The position numbers and the translations under genes were made by a program. DNA of 11,987 bases, taken from NCBI GenBank assembly GCA_003972865.1, contig QOAX01000261.1, positions 1 through 11,987 of the forward strand. The letters run 5' to 3'. Numbering within the stretch: position 1 is the stretch's first letter; each line of letters starts with the position of its first letter. Source of the DNA: Verrucomicrobiota bacterium (lineage in GTDB: Bacteria; Verrucomicrobiota; Verrucomicrobiia; Limisphaerales; UBA1096). Under the pieces are notes generated by a model that did not search any database, was not told the origin of the DNA, and saw nothing but the letters and a program-made list of their open reading frames with translations. This document shows positions 1 through 7,479 of this stretch, in pieces.

Positions 1-165
1 CCATTCGGAAAAATGCTCCTTGGCCTGCATTGTATGCACGATGATAAGTCGCAATGAATTCTTTCAAGTCGAATAAAATGGATCACCAGAACGTCGACAA
101 ACGATTCGCTTGCATAAATCGAGCTGTAGCGCGAAAGTCGATTTTTCTGCGGTATATTTGATGTC

Positions 166-1542
166 ATGTTGAACCGGACGCATTTTTCCAGGAGAAAGTT
201 TCTGAAAGCCAACGGTGCGGCGGTGGCGCTGCCTTTTTTGCATTCCATGCCGGGTTTGCTTGGGGCGGGAAGCAAGGTGGCCAAGCCCAGTAAAAAACTG
301 GCGATCATGTACATCCCCAATGGCATTGTGAGGCGGTGTTTTTTTCCGGGGGAGGAACAGGGTGAGTTACCGGGCTTTGTCGGCGGATTTAATGCCGACA
401 AGACGAAAAACCAGAAACGCAAGCAGAACGCCCCAGGCGTTTATCCGCTGGAGCTGACTCCGACTATGCAACCGCTGAAGGATCACACGAAGGATGTGAC
501 CCTGATCACCGGCCTGGACCGTACATTCAAGAACGGACAGGATGTGCATGCGCAGGGGGCGTCGTGTTACCTTACGAGTTTGTCGCCGGTACAGGCGGCC
601 GAGCAGGGCGTTAAGCATCCAAACGGGCGCAGTCTCGATCAGGTGATCGGAGACAGGGTTGGGAATACGACGGCGTTCAACACGCTTGAGATCAGTTGCA
701 ACGGGTTCACGGCTGGCAAGGAGTCGATCCATTTCGACAACATTTCATGGTATGGGCCGGACAAGATCGCGCCGTCTATACGCGATCCTCAAAAGCTCTA
801 TGATCGTTTGTTCGCAAAAGATAGTTATCGATCGCATGTGACCGAGGTCACGGATCTTGTGTTGGCTGATGCGAAGTCGCTCTCGCGTAAGCTCTCCAAC
901 GAGGACCGCGCGACAATGGATGAGTTCATGACCATGATCCGCGACGTGGAAGTACGCATGGCTAGGCTCGAAAAACTGCTGACTAATGTGGACATTCGTG
1001 TGCCGAAGAACGAAGTATTACCCCGCGGGGAATACATTCGCCTTCAGGCCGACCTGATGCTGCTCGCTTTTCAGATGGGCATCACGAACATTTCCACCTT
1101 CATGATTGGGCCGGAGCGCTGGGATGCCACGCTGATGTACGAGGGCGTGTTCGACAAACCTGTGCAGCACCACAACATGACCCATAATCAGAAGGGCAAG
1201 GGTTATCTTGAAGTGCAGAAGATCGACATCTTCCACATGCAGCAATACGCTTATGTGCTCAAGCGCATGAAGGAGATCAAGGAATCGGACGGCAGCACGA
1301 TGCTCGACAATTCGCTGGTGACGTACGGAGCGGCGTTGGGTGACGGCGCGACGCACCAGTATTACGACTTGCCGATGATCGTGGCCGGACGCGGCCAGAG
1401 TCAGGTAAAGCAGGGCCGGTTCATCCAGTGCAAAAGCGGCACGCTGAACTCCAATCTATGGCTCTCGGTCGCGAAGCTGATGGGGCTGGAAATGGAATCG
1501 TTCGCGGACAGCACCGATGTGATCTCTGATATGTGGACATAG
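166..1542 (+). CDS. Tat-exported DUF1552 domain protein
   Basis: The 458-residue product begins with a twin-arginine signal: SRRKFLK at residues 8-14 (RR at 9-10), then a hydrophobic stretch AAVALPFL. The body matches the DUF1552 family: an early IMYIPNGI block near residue 47, a central FNTLEISCNGF / SIHFDNISWYG region, a helical LQADLMLLAFQMGIT segment, and the C-terminal GDGATHQYYDLPMIVAG motif starting at residue 392. Length is normal for the family. The catalytic activity of DUF1552 proteins is not established; they are distantly sulfatase/phosphatase-like and recur beside DUF1592-type cytochrome proteins in Planctomycetota and Verrucomicrobiota. The ATG at 166 is chosen because the Tat motif follows directly; no strong Shine-Dalgarno is visible. 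The next gene starts 8 bp after the stop, so the two are probably co-transcribed. Family call is firm, function unknown. Confidence 0.93.
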   Translation: MLNRTHFSRRKFLKANGAAVALPFLHSMPGLLGAGSKVAKPSKKLAIMYIPNGIVRRCFFPGEEQGELPGFVGGFNADKTKNQKRKQNAPGVYPLELTPTMQPLKDHTKDVTLITGLDRTFKNGQDVHAQGASCYLTSLSPVQAAEQGVKHPNGRSLDQVIGDRVGNTTAFNTLEISCNGFTAGKESIHFDNISWYGPDKIAPSIRDPQKLYDRLFAKDSYRSHVTEVTDLVLADAKSLSRKLSNEDRATMDEFMTMIRDVEVRMARLEKLLTNVDIRVPKNEVLPRGEYIRLQADLMLLAFQMGITNISTFMIGPERWDATLMYEGVFDKPVQHHNMTHNQKGKGYLEVQKIDIFHMQQYAYVLKRMKEIKESDGSTMLDNSLVTYGAALGDGATHQYYDLPMIVAGRGQSQVKQGRFIQCKSGTLNSNLWLSVAKLMGLEMESFADSTDVISDMWT

Positions 1543-1550
1543 GTTAGCCG

Positions 1551-4424
1551 ATGTTTGCCCGACGGTTCATTCAACAGGGTACACTGCTTCTGTCGTTTGT
1601 CTCTATCCACGCAGCCACGGCGGCCGATGAGTTTGAGCAAGTCCTAAAACCGCTCTTTGCCAAGAGCTGCGTGAAATGTCACGGCGGCGAAAAGGTGAAA
1701 GGCAAGGTCAACCTCAAGGAGATAGCCAACGCCAAACAGTTCCTCGCCAGGCCGAAGTTGATCAAGCAATTGATCGAGGTGATCGATGGGGCCGACATGC
1801 CGCCGGAGGACGAGCCCCGGCTCACGGAGGCGCAGCGTGCCAACCTGCTCGCCACACTTAAGGCGGAGTTGCGCGCCGCCACCGCCACGGCCAAGGGCGA
1901 GCGTATACCGATCCGCCGCCTGAACCGGTTCCAGTACAACAATGCCGTGCGCGACCTCTTCCAACTGAACCGCGATGTATTTTCGTTGCCGGAAAAACTG
2001 ATGACGCGCCAAACCATCTACCTGAATGCGCCCAAGATGCCCGACCGCGTTAATGTGCGTTCGCTCACGCTCAACCCCGCCGACGGCCTGCGCGAGGTGA
2101 GGGCCTTCCCGAAAGACCTGCGCGCATCGCACGGCTTTGACAACCAAGCCAACCAGCTCACTCTCTCGCCGTTGTTGCTCGATGCCTTCCTGCGGCTAAG
2201 CGTGTCCATAGTCGAAAGCCCGGACTTCAACGAAAACACCGTCGGCGTCTGGAACACCTTCTTCAAGCCCCCCGCCGAGGGCATCGATTTGTCGGCCGAT
2301 ACCCGCAAGCGCATTGCGGCCTTTTTGAAGCGAGCCTTTCGCGGGCCGGTTGAGGCCGCCACGATCGACCGCTACACCGCCTACGCATTGGCCAAGATGA
2401 AGCAGGAGCTGTCCTTCACCGAAAGCATGAAAAAAGTCGCCTCCGGCGTACTGTCCTCGCCGATGTTTCTCTATCGCTATCCTGCCACCGATGCCAAGGC
2501 CTACACGCTGGCCTCCAATCTTTCCTTTTTCCTCTGGGCCAGCACGCCCGACACCGATCTGTTGCGCCTCGCCGGCAACGGCGACTTGGTCGAGCCCGAG
2601 GTGTTGGACAAGACCATCGACCGCATGCTGGCCGACCCGAAGATCGAGCGATTCCTCGACACGTTCCCCGTGCAGTGGATGCAGCTCGAGAACATCCTAG
2701 CTGCTACGCCCGATCCCAAGAAACACCGTTTGTTCATGCTCGACAAAAATCACCCCGCTAGCCTGCAGATGCTCTGCGAGCCGCTGCTGCTCTTTGACGC
2801 GGTCTTTGTCGAGGATCGCCCCATTGTCGAGTTGATCAAGCCCGCCTTCAGTTACCAAAGCGATTTCCTGAAAGATTGGTACACCACCGACCTCAAGGCG
2901 CCGAAGGTGGATGAGAAAAAAATTATCGAAGAGAACAAACCGCTCGAGGCCAAACGCAAGGCTGCCCAGGAGGTGATTAAGTCCGCCCAGACAGATTTGG
3001 ATGATTTTGTGAAAAGCATCCCTTTGATCATGGAAAAGAAAGCGGAGCAGATAGATTTCACTGAGGGCCAAGCGCAATGGGAAGCCGCTCAACAGAAGGC
3101 GTTGGCTGAGAGTGCGGCACTTTCCCCTTGGCACCGCATTGGGCCATTTGGTGCGGGTAACTTCGACGAAGCTCACGCCAAGGCGTTTATCATCGAAACG
3201 GATGTCGATTTGGGAAAAACTTACGGCAAGCTGAAGTGGGAACTCGCCGAAAATTTCGTGGACGGAAAGGTGCACAATCTGAGCGGAGGAAACAGTGCGA
3301 CCTATCTTTACCGCACGATCCAATCCGGCGCAGCACGGGAATTGGAGCTTTCGCTTGGTACCGATGACAGCTTTAAACTTTGGCTCAACGGCAAGTTGAT
3401 CACCGATAAAAAAATCACCCGAGGAGTTGCGCCTGATCAGGACAAAGTTCGAGTGAGCTTGGTCAAGGGCCAAAACAAGCTGCTCTTCAAGATCGCCAAC
3501 GGAGGTGGAGGCTACGGGTTTTATTTCAAGACGCAGTCGGTGCCGATTCCGTTTCCAGTTGTTGCGGCGATGCAGACAGACGCAGCAAAGCGTTCGCATA
3601 AACAAACCACTACATTGGCTGAGTACTACCGTTCGATTGCTCCCGAGTTGGAGCCCGCCCGAAAAGATGTGGAATCGAAAAGGGAGGTTTTGGCAAAGGC
3701 GTTAAATCAAGAGAAAGACAAACTGAACAAACTGCCGAAACCGCGTAATCCGCACGAGGTGCAGGAGGAGATGAACCGCCGTTACGACGATGAGATGCGT
3801 AACAAACTTCGAGGAGGGACATTTCAACGAGTGGCCGCGAAAGATCCGCGTTACGGTGGCGTAATCACCAGTGCCGCGATGCTCAGTATGACTTCCGGTC
3901 CGCGCCGGACCCTTCCGATCGCTCGCGGCGCGTGGATTATTGAGGTTATTTTTAACGACCCACCACCGCCGCCACCAAATAATGTTCCGCCGCTGAACGA
4001 AGATGCTTCAGATGAGAATCTGACTATCCGCGAAAAGTTTGCCAAGCACCGTGAAAATCCCGACTGCGCCGGCTGCCATTCGAGGTTGGATCCCCTTGGT
4101 TTTGCGATGGAGAATTTCGACATCACCGGACGCTGGCGCGACAAGTATGACAACGGACGTGAAATCGACGCCAGTGGCACCCTATTGCGGAAATACAAAT
4201 TCAACGACATTGTCCGATTCAAGAATTCGATCATAAAAGAAGACCGTCGATTTGCCAAAGCCTTCACCGCTCATCTCATGCGGTTTGCGCTTTCCCGCGA
4301 ATTGACGCCAGGCGATACGCTGACCATCGATAGAATCGTAAACAAGACAGCGAAAAATAATTTCAGATTAAAGCCGTTGATCAAAGAAGTGATAAGCAGT
4401 AAGAGCTTCCATGAAAGAAACTAA
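1551..4424 (+). CDS. Secreted DUF1592-family protein with two CxxCH sites and an inserted beta-sandwich
   Basis: The 957-residue product starts with a Sec-type signal (about residues 1-25, cleavage near ATAA/D). In order: a cytochrome-like Planctomycete domain with CVKCH at 40-44; DUF1587 around 117-150 (RLNRFQYNNAVRDLF); DUF1595 about 250-312; DUF1592 about 317-440 (NLSFFLWASTPD); DUF1588 about 753-870 with a second haem site CAGCH at 839-843 followed by SRLDPLGFAMENFD; and DUF1585 at the C-terminus. Between DUF1592 and DUF1588 lies an insert of roughly 300 residues: a charged helical segment (452-520), a PA14/galactose-binding-like beta domain (about 525-662, with DDSFKLWLNGK) and a second charged helical segment (695-752). 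Two covalent haems suggest periplasmic electron transfer, but no substrate is known for the family. It follows the DUF1552 gene by 8 bp. A proline run at 804-809 precedes the second haem domain. Confidence 0.93.
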   Translation: MFARRFIQQGTLLLSFVSIHAATAADEFEQVLKPLFAKSCVKCHGGEKVKGKVNLKEIANAKQFLARPKLIKQLIEVIDGADMPPEDEPRLTEAQRANLLATLKAELRAATATAKGERIPIRRLNRFQYNNAVRDLFQLNRDVFSLPEKLMTRQTIYLNAPKMPDRVNVRSLTLNPADGLREVRAFPKDLRASHGFDNQANQLTLSPLLLDAFLRLSVSIVESPDFNENTVGVWNTFFKPPAEGIDLSADTRKRIAAFLKRAFRGPVEAATIDRYTAYALAKMKQELSFTESMKKVASGVLSSPMFLYRYPATDAKAYTLASNLSFFLWASTPDTDLLRLAGNGDLVEPEVLDKTIDRMLADPKIERFLDTFPVQWMQLENILAATPDPKKHRLFMLDKNHPASLQMLCEPLLLFDAVFVEDRPIVELIKPAFSYQSDFLKDWYTTDLKAPKVDEKKIIEENKPLEAKRKAAQEVIKSAQTDLDDFVKSIPLIMEKKAEQIDFTEGQAQWEAAQQKALAESAALSPWHRIGPFGAGNFDEAHAKAFIIETDVDLGKTYGKLKWELAENFVDGKVHNLSGGNSATYLYRTIQSGAARELELSLGTDDSFKLWLNGKLITDKKITRGVAPDQDKVRVSLVKGQNKLLFKIANGGGGYGFYFKTQSVPIPFPVVAAMQTDAAKRSHKQTTTLAEYYRSIAPELEPARKDVESKREVLAKALNQEKDKLNKLPKPRNPHEVQEEMNRRYDDEMRNKLRGGTFQRVAAKDPRYGGVITSAAMLSMTSGPRRTLPIARGAWIIEVIFNDPPPPPPNNVPPLNEDASDENLTIREKFAKHRENPDCAGCHSRLDPLGFAMENFDITGRWRDKYDNGREIDASGTLLRKYKFNDIVRFKNSIIKEDRRFAKAFTAHLMRFALSRELTPGDTLTIDRIVNKTAKNNFRLKPLIKEVISSKSFHERN

Positions 4425-4567
4425 TGAACTGTCGGCAAGTCATCCAATCATTGGCTGTGGGTGGGATGGTTTCGACCGGGTGCTTTGCGCTTGGCTTCCA
4501 AACCATTGCCATTACAAAAGGAGATTCCTTGGGATTTGGCGTAGCTGAAAAAGGTTCCGGTGTTTGA
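4424..4567 (+). pseudogene. Truncated start of a Tat-like exported gene (47 codons), coupled to the upstream stop
   Basis: An ATG at 4424 overlaps the preceding stop as TAATG, a classic translational-coupling arrangement, and opens a 47-codon frame ending at TGA 4565-4567. Its N-terminus, MNCRQVIQSLAVGGMVSTG, has the shape of the N-termini of DUF1501/DUF1552 proteins, but the twin arginine reads CR. After about 30 residues there is no recognisable domain, and the frame stops before any mature protein. The best reading is that a third exported gene of this operon lost everything beyond its signal region. An intact very small secreted peptide is possible but less likely. The coupling and signal-like composition are visible; the identity of the lost gene is inference. 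Confidence 0.45.
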
Positions 4568-4580
4568 GTAGGTGAAACAG

Positions 4581-4605
4581 AAAAACGGGGTGGTTTAGGG
4601 AACCA
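4581..4605 (-). terminator. Weak candidate terminator downstream of the DUF1501 gene
   Basis: On the minus strand, 20 bp past the DUF1501 stop, TGGTT and AACCA form a 5-bp stem around a CCCTA loop (4591-4605), followed after CCCCG by five T (4581-4585). The stem is short and AT-rich and the T run is separated from it, so this is only a possible intrinsic terminator. Confidence 0.2.
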
Positions 4606-4625
4606 AGCACTGAGTTTAATTGAGC

Positions 4626-6053
<1,428 letters not shown>

Positions 6054-6074
6054 CAGCCAGTTAGTTGTTAAAGG

Positions 6075-6098
6075 TTAATCCACGTAGACGAACTCAAT
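6075..6098 (-). pseudogene. Possible C-terminal trace of a DUF1553-type gene
   Basis: Read on the minus strand, codons ending at TAA (6075-6077) spell EFVYVD-stop, preceded by I and H and then an in-frame stop at 6102-6104. DUF1553 (PSD1) proteins of PVC bacteria often end in a short N-E-F-hydrophobic-Y motif of this kind, and their genes usually sit immediately 5' of a DUF1501 gene. The trace is 21 bp upstream of the DUF1501 start on the same strand, the expected place. Six residues alone are weak evidence; the position is what makes it credible. Confidence 0.35.
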
Positions 6099-6144
6099 AT
6101 GTTATTTGATCAATATTTTCAGTGTTTTTTGAAAACATAAAACC

Positions 6145-6168
6145 TTAATCACACTTTTAATCACACTT
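6145..6168. repeat. Tandem 12-bp repeat (2 copies)
   Basis: TTAATCACACTT occurs twice head to tail (6145-6156 and 6157-6168). On the minus strand each copy reads AAG TGT GAT TAA, so it duplicates in frame the last three codons and the stop of the minus-strand reading frame ending at 6157. Confidence 0.85.
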
Positions 6169-6392
6169 TTTAAGTCCATCTGTGTTGCCTCGGTATTCAG
6201 CCAACGAATCCCGCTCAATGTTGGTGCAAACGGATTGCTTACCGCTGACCTCCAAGAGAGGAATCCACCAGACCTTGTCGGGTGGAATCAGTACTAACCC
6301 GAAATAGCTACAATCGGCCTCTGAGTAAAGCTTGTAGGCCGCTCCGATTGCCCCCTCTGGCTAACCGGCTCGTATGCTTTAGGTTCAGCCAT
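6157..6392 (-). pseudogene. Frameshifted remnant, possibly of a PD-(D/E)XK endonuclease-like protein
   Basis: On the minus strand a frame from 6360 down to the TAA at 6157 encodes 67 residues with protein-like composition, including YFGLVLIPPDKVWWIPLLEV, then SGKQSVCTNIERDSLAEY and ending KKCD. It is closed upstream by TAG (6361-6363). A second frame begins with ATG at 6390-6392 and reads MAEPKAYEPVSQRG up to a five-C run (6351-6355 on the plus strand); one extra base there would join it smoothly to AIGAAYKLYSEADC. The hydrophobic strand, 'WWIP' and 'V.GKQS' resemble the C-terminal half of group I intron-associated PD-(D/E)XK endonuclease-like proteins; no catalytic D...ExK is left. Coding origin is fairly well supported by the residues; the family name is tentative. 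A sequencing indel could explain the frameshift but not the missing N-terminal half. Confidence 0.42.
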
Positions 6393-6444
6393 CAACCCTC
6401 AGTTTTTAAGGCTGAAGGCTTTTTGCGGCAACAGTTAAAACGGC

Positions 6445-6473
6445 TTGAAAACTGCACTTAACGCGAAGATAGT
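6445..6473 (+). promoter_or_regulatory. Candidate sigma-70-type promoter for the alpha/beta hydrolase
   Basis: TTGAAA (6445-6450) and GATAGT (6468-6473) are separated by 17 bp. The -10 match is only 4 of 6. Transcription would start near 6480, leaving almost no leader before the GTG at 6483; no Shine-Dalgarno is visible, which would fit a near-leaderless message. Weak evidence. Confidence 0.22.
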
Positions 6474-6482
6474 TGCTTAGCT

Positions 6483-7370
6483 GTGAAGTCCCTACTAACC
6501 ACAACCATCATCGTTTCGCTACTGGGCACCCCCGCGTTTGCTGCTCAGCCTCCCCTTCCACCAGAGGGATGGGCCGACGGCTATGTAATCGCCAACGGTA
6601 TTCGCATCCACTACTGGCGTACCGGCGGCGACAAGCCTGTTATCATCATGGCACACGGCTCATCCGACAACGGGCTCTGCTGGACCAATCTCGCCAAAGA
6701 ACTTACCAACGAATATGATATTATCCTCCCCGATGCACGGGGCCACGGCCTCTCAGACCCTCCTGCCAAATCTGACCCCGCCGACGCCCAAGCCGAAGAC
6801 CTCGCTGACCTTATCCGCAAACTGAAACTCGAAAAACCCATCGTCATGGGCCACTCCATGGGCAGTTCTTCTGTCGCATGGTTTGCTGCCAAGTATCCCA
6901 ATATTCCTCGTGCCGTCATTCTGGAAGACCCACGCCTTACACCTCGCCTACCTTCCAACTCTCGCACCTCCAATAACACCGAGGCCCAAGAGAAACGCCG
7001 AGCCCAAATCCTCGCCAGAAACAACATGTCCTATGACCGGATAGTTGCCGATCAACTCAAGAAAAATCCCAGATGGGGACGCTCCGAAATTGAAATCTGG
7101 GCCACTTCAAAAATCCAACACCATCCCAATACCGCCTACCGCAGGCGCGGCAACCGGCCACAAACAACCGAAATCTTTGGCAAGATCACCGCCCCCACAC
7201 TCATCCTCAAAGCTGATGCCCAAGGTGAACTCCGCAAAAAAAATATCGAGGCCACCAGCATCCTCAAGCACGGCAAGATCGTTCATATTGATGGTGCTGG
7301 TCACAATGTCCGACGTGATCAAAAGCAACGTCTGCTTAAGGCCTTAAAGGCATTTCTCGCTGGGTTGTAA
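6483..7370 (+). CDS. Exported alpha/beta hydrolase
   Basis: The 295-residue product has a Sec signal peptide (MKSLLTTTIIVSLLGTPAFA, cleavage after AFA at 18-20). The alpha/beta-hydrolase fold follows: VIIMAHGSSDNG oxyanion-side loop (53-64), DARGHGLSDPP (84-94), nucleophile elbow GHSMG at 123-127 with Ser125, the acid probably Asp245 in LILKADAQGE, and His274 in GAGHNVRRD. The triad is therefore complete and the length is typical. The overall pattern (HGxxxxG, DxRGHGxSD) is that of the epoxide hydrolase/haloperoxidase/esterase branch; the substrate cannot be told. The start is GTG, chosen because it gives a full signal peptide and an in-frame stop lies upstream at 6459-6461. Codons are rich in C-ending forms, unlike the ankyrin genes downstream. 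It is followed by about 70 bp without a gene and then the leader stub of the esterase. Confidence 0.9.
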   Translation: MKSLLTTTIIVSLLGTPAFAAQPPLPPEGWADGYVIANGIRIHYWRTGGDKPVIIMAHGSSDNGLCWTNLAKELTNEYDIILPDARGHGLSDPPAKSDPADAQAEDLADLIRKLKLEKPIVMGHSMGSSSVAWFAAKYPNIPRAVILEDPRLTPRLPSNSRTSNNTEAQEKRRAQILARNNMSYDRIVADQLKKNPRWGRSEIEIWATSKIQHHPNTAYRRRGNRPQTTEIFGKITAPTLILKADAQGELRKKNIEATSILKHGKIVHIDGAGHNVRRDQKQRLLKALKAFLAGL

Positions 7371-7440
7371 ATCCACTGGTGGCAGGTGGATGGCTGAGCT
7401 TCTCACCGCCTAACAGCAGCAAAACGGGTGAAGGATTGAA

Positions 7441-7479
7441 ATGAAACACCTCCTAATCACAACACCTCAAAAAAAATGA
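7441..7479 (+). CDS. 12-codon leader stub sharing the ankyrin-family signal start
   Basis: ATG at 7441 opens MKHLLITTPQKK-stop. The first 24 bases differ only slightly from the starts of the ankyrin genes at 9910, 10712 and 11615 (shared ATGAAACACCTCCTA, then ATCACAAC). The frame diverges at CCTCAAAAAAAA and its TGA overlaps the ATG of the SASA gene (ATGA, 7476-7479). It is either a severed signal-peptide head left by recombination or a minigene that couples translation into the esterase. The sequence match is visible; expression is unknown. Confidence 0.45.
   Translation: MKHLLITTPQKK

Larger units (their letters stand above)
6099..6482. other. Gene-poor spacer made of debris between the DUF1501 and hydrolase genes
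   Basis: No intact gene is visible. 6099-6144 is AT-rich with a small hairpin (GTTTT 6124-6128 / AAAAC 6132-6136). 6145-6392 holds the tandem repeat and the frameshifted minus-strand remnant. 6384-6390 (TTCAGCC) and 6410-6416 (GGCTGAA) form a 7-bp inverted repeat with a 19-nt loop, of no clear role. 6445-6482 has a promoter-like motif for the downstream hydrolase. Confidence 0.6.

Noticed and set aside
1..67. A minus-strand open frame from a TTG at 65-67 (LKEFIATYHRAYNAG...) running off the left edge, possibly a divergent gene.
   Set aside because: Only 22 codons are visible, no start ATG or ribosome site is seen, and I recognise no family. Nothing else in 1-165 was convincing, including a TATATT at 153-158 with no matching -35.
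2697..3605. A 302-codon open frame on the minus strand.
   Set aside because: It lies entirely inside the DUF1592 gene, whose plus-strand frame has clear domains and haem motifs. The minus-strand translation has no recognisable domain.
6384..6416. Inverted repeat TTCAGCC/GGCTGAA with a 19-nt loop, as a terminator or operator.
   Set aside because: The loop is long, there is no T run directly after the stem, and no gene ends just upstream.
7371..7392. Inverted repeat ATCCAC/GTGGAT after the hydrolase stop, as a terminator.
   Set aside because: A 6-bp stem without a following T run is too weak to call.
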